Assembly (NCBI GenBank): GCA_021841725.1 | Contig: JAKCEC010000052.1 | Location: forward strand, 1 to 8,184 | DNA: 8,184 nucleotides | Direction: 5' to 3' | Source of the DNA: Actinomycetes bacterium | GTDB lineage: Bacteria > Actinomycetota > Acidimicrobiia > Acidimicrobiales > RAAP-2 | In this document: positions 1 to 4,432 of the stretch, in pieces | Layout: each line of letters begins with the position of its first letter | How positions within the stretch are numbered: position 1 is the first letter of the stretch | Made by a program: the position numbers and the translations under genes | Notes under the pieces: generated by a model | The model's input: the letters and a program-made list of their open reading frames with translations, nothing else | Databases searched by the model: none | Told to the model about the DNA's origin: nothing

Positions 1-65
1 TCGCGCGCGTTTCGTCCCACCGAGACGACGGGTGCGCCGGCCCCCGCGGTCGGGCGTGTCGACAT
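1..65 (-). CDS. Possible 5' end of an unidentified gene, cut by the left edge
   Basis: An ATG at 65-63 on the minus strand opens a frame that stays open for 21 codons to the window edge. It begins MSTRPTAG and reads on through PVVSVG. Most third positions are G or C, as in neighbouring genes, while the alternative minus frame is poorer. It starts 22 nt after the moaC stop on the same strand, so it could be the next gene of a moaC operon. A GGA shortly before the ATG is only a weak ribosome binding site. Too little protein is visible to name a family; a further Moco gene (such as a MoaB/Mog type) would suit the context but nothing in the residues proves it. Confidence 0.35.
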   Translation of the reverse strand, partial: MSTRPTAGAGAPVVSVGRNAR

Positions 66-87
66 CAATCCGGTCGAAAACGCGGCG

Positions 88-603
88 CTACGGGGAATCG
101 GGAGATTCGTCGCTCCCCGGCGGCGCAGTCGTGACGTCGCGACCCCAGTCGCCCGACCTACCGCCGCTCTTGTGTCGCAGGACGAGGTCCGCGAGGTGGG
201 CCTCGGGGTCGGTCGCCACCAGGGTCGTTACGAGACGTAGGGCGGCGTAGCAGCAGGCCGTGAGGGCCTCCATCTCCACTCCGGTCGGGCCCGTGGCGAT
301 GACCTGGGAGGACACTTCGAATCCGCGCGGGTGGGTTGCGACGTGGAGTTCGACGTTCGACAACGCCAGGGGGTGACACAGCGGGATTAGGTCCGCCGTC
401 ACCTTGGCGGCGTGGATCCCGGCCAACCGCGCCGACAAGACGAGGTCGGGCCCGCCGCCGTCGGCCTCGAACGCGTGGTGCTCGACGCGACTCACCACCA
501 GGCAACTGGCCTCGGCGACACGGCGCGTCGGCTCCTTGCTCGAGACGTCCACCATCCGCAGGCGCCCGTCACCGTCGAGGTGCGTGAATTCGTGTTCGGC
601 CAT
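88..603 (-). CDS. moaC: MoaC-family protein (cyclic pyranopterin monophosphate synthase) with altered active site
   Basis: MoaC turns the MoaA product, 3',8-cyclo-7,8-dihydro-GTP, into cyclic pyranopterin monophosphate in the cytoplasm. The 171-residue protein (from ATG 603) spans the usual MoaC length of about 160. It shows MVDVS (17-21), IHAAK ending at Lys67, DLIPLCHPL (71-79, with His77), TGVEMEALTA (107-116) and HKSGGRSGDW (144-153, Lys145 matching E. coli Lys147). An ungapped alignment to remembered E. coli MoaC through the C-terminal half puts Thr126 where Asp128 should be and Val129 where Lys131 should be; Gly51 replaces Lys51. The family assignment is secure, normal catalysis is not. 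ATG 603 is preferred over GTG 612 because MAEHEFTHLD matches the family N-terminus. The gene is divergent from moaA. There is no frameshift: the other frames around 225 do not restore the missing motif. Confidence 0.9.
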   Translation of the reverse strand: MAEHEFTHLDGDGRLRMVDVSSKEPTRRVAEASCLVVSRVEHHAFEADGGGPDLVLSARLAGIHAAKVTADLIPLCHPLALSNVELHVATHPRGFEVSSQVIATGPTGVEMEALTACCYAALRLVTTLVATDPEAHLADLVLRHKSGGRSGDWGRDVTTAPPGSDESPDSP

Positions 604-654
604 GAGAACCACCCGAGCTCGCGCGAGCGACGCACGACGTCGACTCGATGGGTC

Positions 655-660
655 ATGCTA
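655..660 (-). promoter_or_regulatory. Candidate -10 box for moaC
   Basis: On the minus strand this reads TAGCAT, a match to the TANNNT -10 consensus, about 50 nt before the moaC ATG. No convincing -35 is seen. The implied leader contains a perfect 12-bp palindrome, GCTCGCGCGAGC, at 617-628, which could be an operator or RNA hairpin but is of a kind frequent in GC-rich DNA. Confidence 0.3.
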
Positions 661-698
661 GCGGCGATTGCGCTCGTCGCGTCGTCGCGGGCGTTCGT

Positions 699-704
699 TA
701 GGCT
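699..704 (+). promoter_or_regulatory. -10 box of moaA, leaderless arrangement
   Basis: TAGGCT is followed by exactly 7 nt and then GTG 712. Transcription starting at or beside the G of that GTG would give a leaderless mRNA. The same layout recurs at three other genes in the window, which supports both the promoter and the start choice. A clear -35 is not visible. Confidence 0.55.
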
Positions 705-711
705 CCTGGAC

Positions 712-1824
712 GTGGGGGCGCGCGACGGGACCGGCGAGGTGGACGCGGTAGCGCCCGCCCGGGCGGGCACGACCGTGGCGGTGTCGGTGCGGCCGCACCG
801 CATCGACGTGACCCACGACTCGTCCGACGTCGAGGACGTCGCCACGCTGCGCGACCGTTACGGACGCGTCCACGACGACCTGCGGATCTCGGTGACGGAC
901 CGTTGCAATCTGCGCTGCGTGTACTGCATGGCCGAGGAGGGGATGACGTTCCTCCCGCGCGCGCAGTTGCTGAGTTTCGACGAGATCGTGCGCGTCGCGC
1001 GCGTGGCGCGCGACCTCGGGGTCCGCGCGATTCGTCTCACGGGGGGCGAGCCGCTGGTGCGAGCGGGGCTAGTGGACCTCGTGGCTCGGCTCAACGCGCT
1101 CGGTTTTGAGGACATCGCCCTCACCACCAACGGCACGCGACTGGCGGCCCTGGCCCCCGCCCTCGCGGCGGCGGGACTGCGCCGGGTGAACATCAGTTGC
1201 GACTCGTTGCGCGCCGATCGCTTCGCGACGATCCGGCGACGGGGCGACTTAGCCACGGTGCTGCACGCGATGGACGTCGCCGAAGCCAGCGGACTGACCC
1301 CGCTCAAGGTCAACGTCGTGGTGTTGCGCGGCCGCAACGACGACGAGATCCCCGATTTCGCGGCCTTCGCGCGCGACACCGGTCGACTGGTGCGGTTCAT
1401 CGAATTCATGCCCCTCGACGCCCCGGGCGAGTGGGGACCCGAGCGCCTCGTGCCCGGGCGTGAGGTATTCGAGCGCATCAACGCCCACTGGCCCCTCGAG
1501 GCGGTCTACGAGCCTCACCGCGTCGCCCCCGCCGAACGTTTTCGATTCGTGGACGGTCGCGGCGAGATCGGTCTCATCTCCACCGTCACCCAACCCTTCT
1601 GCGGGACCTGCAACCGCCTGCGACTCACCGCCGACGGGTCGATCCGCAACTGCCTCTTCTCCGACGACGAACACGTGGTGCGAGACGTGATGCGCGCCGG
1701 GGGGAGTGACGAGGAGATCGCGCGAATCCTGCGCCGCGCGGTGGGGGAGAAATTTCCCGGTCACGCGATCAACGAACCCGGCTTCTTACGCCCGCACCGA
1801 TCGATGTCGATGATCGGTGGGTAG
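712..1824 (+). CDS. moaA: GTP 3',8-cyclase MoaA (radical SAM)
   Basis: MoaA is the radical SAM enzyme that starts Moco synthesis by cyclising GTP to 3',8-cyclo-7,8-dihydro-GTP. From GTG 712 the product is 370 residues. Residues 58-72 (RISVTDRCNLRCVYC) hold the N-terminal CxxxCxxC that binds the SAM [4Fe-4S] cluster (Cys65, 69, 72). LTGGEP (109-114) is the SAM-binding GGE motif. FCGTCNRLRL leading to Cys314 is the C-terminal CxxCx13C second cluster (Cys297, 300, 314). The protein ends in the family's Gly-Gly tail (369-370). All key residues are present, in contrast to the neighbouring MoaC. GTG 712 was chosen because it follows the -10 box by 7 nt and because 712-808 has nearly pure G/C third positions; GTG 781 and 808 are alternatives that would drop 23-32 poorly conserved residues. 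The 655 ATG and the longer upstream frame run into the promoter and are less likely. Confidence 0.95.
   Translation: MGARDGTGEVDAVAPARAGTTVAVSVRPHRIDVTHDSSDVEDVATLRDRYGRVHDDLRISVTDRCNLRCVYCMAEEGMTFLPRAQLLSFDEIVRVARVARDLGVRAIRLTGGEPLVRAGLVDLVARLNALGFEDIALTTNGTRLAALAPALAAAGLRRVNISCDSLRADRFATIRRRGDLATVLHAMDVAEASGLTPLKVNVVVLRGRNDDEIPDFAAFARDTGRLVRFIEFMPLDAPGEWGPERLVPGREVFERINAHWPLEAVYEPHRVAPAERFRFVDGRGEIGLISTVTQPFCGTCNRLRLTADGSIRNCLFSDDEHVVRDVMRAGGSDEEIARILRRAVGEKFPGHAINEPGFLRPHRSMSMIGG
753..768. repeat. Perfect 16-bp palindrome in the 5' part of moaA
   Basis: GCCCGCCCGGGCGGGC is a perfect inverted repeat about 40 nt into the predicted moaA mRNA. It lies inside coding sequence if translation starts at 712, or in the leader if it starts at 781 or later. 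It could fold only if a few central bases loop out. It may be chance in GC-rich DNA. Confidence 0.4.
1795..1819 (+). terminator. Hairpin at the end of moaA, possible terminator
   Basis: CACCGATC (1795-1802) and GATCGGTG (1812-1819) form a perfect 8-bp stem with a 9-nt loop, ending just before the moaA stop at 1822-1824. There is no T tract after it, so if it terminates transcription it is not a classic intrinsic terminator. The arms also encode the conserved MoaA tail, which may explain the repeat. A separate promoter candidate for the next gene follows. Confidence 0.3.
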
Positions 1825-1862
1825 ACCCCCAGAATTCCCTCGCGCTTTTGGACGCCCGGCAC

Positions 1863-1868
1863 TACTCT
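1863..1868 (+). promoter_or_regulatory. Candidate -10 box for the BNR propeller gene
   Basis: TACTCT fits TANNNT and lies in the 81-bp gap between moaA and the next gene. The implied start, near 1875, would give a leader of about 30 nt. A strong purine-rich Shine-Dalgarno, GAGGTGAGGGGG, lies just before the ATG at 1906. No matching -35 at 17 nt spacing was found. Confidence 0.4.
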
Positions 1869-1905
1869 GAGCGTGTAGCGCGGCGCGGTGAGGTGAGGGG
1901 GCGAT

Positions 1906-3021
1906 ATGGCAGGCGTACGAGTACTCGTCGGAACCCGTAAGGGTGCCTTCGTCATGAGCGCGGACGGCACGCGCACGACCTGGGACATCCAGGGTCCCTT
2001 CTTCGAGGGCTGGGAGATCTACCACCTCAAGGGTTCGCCCGTCGACCCCAACCGGATCTACGCGTCGATGTCGTCGGGTTGGTTCGGCCAGATCATTCAA
2101 CGCTCCGACGACGGCGGCGCCTCGTGGCAACCGGTCGGCAACGGCTTCACCTACGCCGGCGTCCCGGGGACCCACCAGTGGTACGACGGGACGCCGCACC
2201 CCTGGGAGTTCGCGCGCGTCTGGCACCTCGAGCCCTCCCTCAGCGACCCCGACCGGGTGCTGGCCGGGGTGGAGGACGCGGCGCTCTTTGAGTCGGTCGA
2301 CGCCGGGGCCAACTGGAGCGAGCTCGCGGGACTGCGCGAACACGGGTCGGGTCCGCACTGGCAACCCGGCGCCGGCGGCATGTGTCTGCACACGATCGTC
2401 GTGAGTCCCCGGGACCCGCAACGAATCTTCGTCGCCATCTCGGCGGCGGGCGCCTTCCGTAGCGACGACGCGGGTCGGACCTGGCGTCCGATCAATCGCG
2501 GTCTGCATTCTGAGGGTATCCCCGACGAGGACGCGGAGGTCGGGCACTGCGTGCACCGCATCGCGCTGCACCCGTCGAACCCCGACGTACTCTTCATGCA
2601 GAAGCACTGGGACGTGATGCGCAGTAACGACGCCGGCGAGTCGTGGTTCGAGATCAGCGGGAATCTGCCGAGCGACTTCGGCTTCGTCATCGACGTGCAC
2701 GCCCACGAACCCGAGACGATCTACGTGGTGCCCATCACCAGTGACTCGGTCCACTTCCCGCCCGAGGGCAAGTTGCGCGTGTACCGCAGCCGCACCGGCG
2801 GCCACGAATGGGAACCCCTCACCCGGGGTCTGCCCCAGGGGCACTGCTACGTGGACGTCCTGCGCGACGCGATGGCCGTCGACCGCCTGGAGGAGTGCGG
2901 CGTCTACTTCGGCACCACGGGGGGCCAGGTCTACGCCTCGCGCGACGCGGGCGATTCGTGGGAGGCGCTCGCGCGCGACTTGCCGGCGGTGTTGTCCGTG
3001 GAAGTGCAAACCGTGGCATGA
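1906..3021 (+). CDS. BNR/Asp-box repeat beta-propeller protein (sialidase-like fold, function unknown)
   Basis: A 371-residue protein built on Asp-box repeats (S-x-D-x-G-x-x-W) of BNR/sialidase-like beta-propellers. Six are visible: SDDGGASW (67-74), SVDAGANW (130-137), SDDAGRTW (186-193), SNDAGESW (240-247), a degenerate SRTGGHEW (295-302) and SRDAGDSW (345-352). Stretches like DPNRIYA and NPDVLF before the boxes are typical blade strands. No signal peptide or membrane segment is seen, so it is probably cytoplasmic, unlike secreted sialidases, and I cannot identify a sialidase catalytic set. Databases often label such proteins exo-alpha-sialidase or glycosyl hydrolase, which is not a supported function here. 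Its TGA overlaps the ATG of the MoaD-like gene (ATGA), so the two are translationally coupled and probably work together. ATG 1906 has a strong ribosome binding site. The long antisense frame opposite it is a shadow. Confidence 0.85.
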   Translation: MAGVRVLVGTRKGAFVMSADGTRTTWDIQGPFFEGWEIYHLKGSPVDPNRIYASMSSGWFGQIIQRSDDGGASWQPVGNGFTYAGVPGTHQWYDGTPHPWEFARVWHLEPSLSDPDRVLAGVEDAALFESVDAGANWSELAGLREHGSGPHWQPGAGGMCLHTIVVSPRDPQRIFVAISAAGAFRSDDAGRTWRPINRGLHSEGIPDEDAEVGHCVHRIALHPSNPDVLFMQKHWDVMRSNDAGESWFEISGNLPSDFGFVIDVHAHEPETIYVVPITSDSVHFPPEGKLRVYRSRTGGHEWEPLTRGLPQGHCYVDVLRDAMAVDRLEECGVYFGTTGGQVYASRDAGDSWEALARDLPAVLSVEVQTVA

Positions 3022-3314
3022 TCCGCGTCGTGCTGCCCGCGCACCTCAAGACGCTGATCAATCAGCACCACGAGGTGCACCTGGAGGTGGCCGGGCCCGT
3101 CACCCAGCGCGCGGTGCTCGACGCGCTCGAATCGCGTTACCCGGTGTTGCGGGGCACCCTGCGCGACCCCGTGACGCAGCGCCGCCGGCCCTTCGTGCGG
3201 TTCTTCGCCTGCGAGACGGACCTGTCGCACGCCGCGGCCGACGACGTGCTGCCCGACGACGTGTCGAGTGGGGCCCAGCCCCTCTACGTGGTGGGGGCGA
3301 TGGCCGGCGGCTGA
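3018..3314 (+). CDS. MoaD/ThiS-like ubiquitin-fold sulfur-carrier protein with C-terminal Gly-Gly
   Basis: A 98-residue protein starting [10 protein letters not shown] and ending VVGAMAGG. The terminal Gly97-Gly98 is the hallmark of ubiquitin-fold sulfur carriers (MoaD, ThiS), which are adenylated and thiocarboxylated there. The pattern of a first beta strand, a helix with [13 protein letters not shown] (32-45), a strand with RPFVRFFAC (57-65) and the segment [21 protein letters not shown] before the end fits the MoaD/ThiS family. It is a little longer than E. coli MoaD (81 residues). The start ATG overlaps the stop of the BNR propeller gene, and the last 31 bp overlap the convergent flavoprotein gene. 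It is the only sulfur-carrier candidate in this Moco locus, so it might serve MoaE as MoaD; equally it might be a dedicated partner of the propeller. I leave the symbol blank because canonical MoaD is not established. Confidence 0.85.
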   Translation: MIRVVLPAHLKTLINQHHEVHLEVAGPVTQRAVLDALESRYPVLRGTLRDPVTQRRRPFVRFFACETDLSHAAADDVLPDDVSSGAQPLYVVGAMAGG

Positions 3315-3874
3315 GGCCGGGGCTCGTCGATGCCGTCGAGTTGGTCGACGCTCCGGCGGTTCTTCTGCGCCCAGTAGGCGCGGATCCCGTCGGGGCCCTT
3401 GCGCTGGCTCCACTGGTCCATGGTCGGCCGGTGCGTCTCGAAGGCCATGAAGGGGACTCCGTAGCCACAGGAGTCCGAGACCCGCTCGACCTCCACCACG
3501 ATGACCGCGCGCACCCCGACGGCGCGCGCGCCCGGGAAGTGCGCCGCAACCTCCTCGAACTCATCGTCGTCGCGCAGCACGGTGCGACCGCGTCCGTGCA
3601 GGCGCACGATGCGCGGCGGACCGTCGAAGGCGCAGAACATGAGGACGATGCGCCCGTTCTCGCGTAGGTGCGCGATGGTCTCGACGCCGCTGCCGGTCTG
3701 ATCGAGGTAGGCGACGCGCCGCGCGTCGAGGACCGCCAGCTCGTCGCGGTTGCCCTTGGGCGAGCAGTTGATCGATCCGTTCTCGTCCAGGGGTGCCGTC
3801 GCCACGAAGAAGACCGGCTGCGCGGCGATCCACGCCGCCAGATGGTCGCTGACGTCGTCGAATCGTTGGCCCAT
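3284..3874 (-). CDS. Pyridoxamine 5'-phosphate oxidase-family (FMN split-barrel) protein
   Basis: A 196-residue protein of the PNPOx-like split-barrel group, which bind FMN, F420 or related cofactors. Family-typical segments are [20 protein letters not shown] (20-39), [20 protein letters not shown] (50-69), [20 protein letters not shown] (75-94) and the later GYGVPFM (137-143). The last 15 or so residues are a Pro-rich tail. The substrate cannot be read from sequence, and true vitamin B6 synthesis is not implied. ATG 3874 lies 6 nt after a TAAATT -10 box, giving a leaderless mRNA. The gene is divergent from the HTH-TOBE regulator (95-bp gap) and overlaps the 3' end of the MoaD-like gene on the other strand by 31 bp. 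No direct Moco role is known to me; it may simply be a neighbour. Confidence 0.85.
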   Translation of the reverse strand: MGQRFDDVSDHLAAWIAAQPVFFVATAPLDENGSINCSPKGNRDELAVLDARRVAYLDQTGSGVETIAHLRENGRIVLMFCAFDGPPRIVRLHGRGRTVLRDDDEFEEVAAHFPGARAVGVRAVIVVEVERVSDSCGYGVPFMAFETHRPTMDQWSQRKGPDGIRAYWAQKNRRSVDQLDGIDEPRPQPPAIAPTT

Positions 3875-3890
3875 CGTGTGAATTTACACG
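3875..3890. promoter_or_regulatory. Near-perfect palindrome covering the flavoprotein promoter (candidate operator)
   Basis: CGTGTGAATTTACACG reads as CGTGT-n-AATT-n-ACACG, with 14 of 16 positions symmetric. On the minus strand it contains the -10 box TAAATT (3886-3881), followed by 6 nt and the ATG at 3874. A repressor bound here would block the promoter directly. It is an AT-rich island in GC-rich DNA, which makes chance symmetry less likely. Confidence 0.5.
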
Positions 3891-3902
3891 CCGATCGACT
3901 TC

Positions 3903-3953
3903 GTCCGCGCGCGCCGCGCCGCGCACCCTCGACTGACGACGCGGCGCGCGGAC
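3903..3953. repeat. Inverted repeat in the promoter region of the HTH-TOBE gene
   Basis: The left arm, GTCCGCGC (3903-3910) and GCCGCG (3913-3918) with a 2-nt bulge between them, pairs with the right arm CGCGGCGCGCGGAC (3940-3953). That is 14 pairs around a 21-nt spacer. The right arm lies between a CTGACG -35-like element (3933-3938) and the TAAGGT -10 (3957-3962). Neither divergent transcript should include it, so any role would be at DNA level. GC-rich low complexity is a caveat. Confidence 0.35.
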
Positions 3954-3956
3954 CCC

Positions 3957-3962
3957 TAAGGT
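3957..3962 (+). promoter_or_regulatory. -10 box of the HTH-TOBE regulator, leaderless arrangement
   Basis: TAAGGT is followed by 7 nt and GTG 3970. CTGACG at 3933-3938 may be the -35, with an 18-nt spacer. This placement decides the start codon: the in-frame GTG at 3961 overlaps the -10 box itself and cannot be used from this promoter. Confidence 0.55.
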
Positions 3963-3969
3963 GGGCGAC

Positions 3970-4371
3970 GTGGCCACGTACCGGATCGGACAGGCGGCGC
4001 AGCTCATGGGCGTGAGCGTCGACACGCTGCGTCGATGGACCGACGCGGGGCGTGTCGCGGTGAGCGTGGGGGCCGACGGCCGTCGCCACTACGACGGCGA
4101 GGAGTTGGCGCGCCTGTCACTGGAACTCGCGGGCGCTGCCGCGCCCGAGCGACCGCGGGCGCAGTCGGCGCGCAACCGCTTCGTCGGCATCGTCACGCGG
4201 GTGGTGAAGGACAAGGTCGTCGCCCAGGTGGAGATCCAGGCCGGTCCGCACCGTTTCGTCTCGCTCATCACCCGCGAGGCCGCCGACGAGTTGGCGCTGG
4301 CCCCCGGGGTGGTCGTCGACGCGGTCGTGAAGGCCACGAACGTCGGGGTGGAGATTCCTTCGCAGTTCTGA
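3970..4371 (+). CDS. HTH (MerR/excisionase-like) + TOBE/Mop-domain regulator, probable molybdate sensor
   Basis: A 133-residue two-domain protein. Residues 1-50 (MATYRIGQAAQLMGVSVDTL, then RRWTDAGRVAV) form a MerR/excisionase-type winged helix-turn-helix. After a linker, residues 67-131 (SARNRFVGIVTRVV, then VEIQAGPHRFVSLITREA, then VVKATNVGVEIP) are a TOBE/Mop domain, a fold that binds molybdate or tungstate. Single-HTH + single-TOBE proteins of this length are a known group in actinomycetes, and they sit near mod genes. The protein probably reports oxyanion level to this locus, doing the job of ModE with a different HTH; its targets are inferred, not seen. The gene is convergent with modBC (61-bp gap) and divergent from the flavoprotein gene. 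GTG 3970 is chosen over GTG 3961 from the -10 position and the fit of MATYRIG to the family start. Confidence 0.88.
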   Translation: MATYRIGQAAQLMGVSVDTLRRWTDAGRVAVSVGADGRRHYDGEELARLSLELAGAAAPERPRAQSARNRFVGIVTRVVKDKVVAQVEIQAGPHRFVSLITREAADELALAPGVVVDAVVKATNVGVEIPSQF

Positions 4372-4378
4372 GTCGGTG

Positions 4379-4425
4379 CCCGTCGACGGGTGCCGCGACC
4401 CGCGCCCGCACTGCGGGGACCAGTG
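4379..4425. terminator. Weak hairpins between the convergent regulator and modBC genes
   Basis: The 61-bp gap between the two stop codons contains a perfect 12-bp palindrome, CCCGTCGACGGG (4379-4390), and a 5-bp stem, CACTG/CAGTG (4409-4413 with 4421-4425, loop of 7). Neither is followed by a T tract in either direction. Position favours a bidirectional termination region, but the sequence support is thin. Confidence 0.25.
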
Positions 4426-4432
4426 ACGATTC

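Noticed and set aside
617..628. Palindrome GCTCGCGCGAGC upstream of moaC as an operator
   Set aside because: A CG-only style 12-bp palindrome is common by chance at this base composition and does not overlap the predicted -10 box; noted only in the promoter entry.
412..711. Upstream extension of moaA to an earlier start, including ATG 655
   Set aside because: The first part is antisense to moaC, the rest crosses the moaA -10 box, and third-position bias drops before 712.
1786..3009. A 407-codon open frame antisense to the BNR propeller gene
   Set aside because: It mirrors the codon pattern of the real gene, shows no recognisable motif, and the plus-strand frame has clear Asp-box repeats. 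Long antisense frames are expected in GC-rich coding DNA.
1906..3021. Calling the propeller a sialidase
   Set aside because: Asp boxes define the fold, not the activity. There is no signal peptide and no identifiable sialidase catalytic set.
2741..3667. A 308-codon plus-strand frame crossing the propeller, carrier and flavoprotein genes
   Set aside because: It overlaps three genes supported by family motifs, and its product is an Arg/Ala/Pro-rich composition typical of a wrong frame.
3961..3963. GTG 3961 as the start of the HTH-TOBE gene
   Set aside because: It lies within and right against the TAAGGT -10 box; GTG 3970 gives the expected family N-terminus and the leaderless spacing seen elsewhere.
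3100..4089. A 329-codon minus-strand frame over the flavoprotein and the regulator start
   Set aside because: Ser/Arg/Thr-rich low-complexity product in a shifted frame of the recognised flavoprotein gene.
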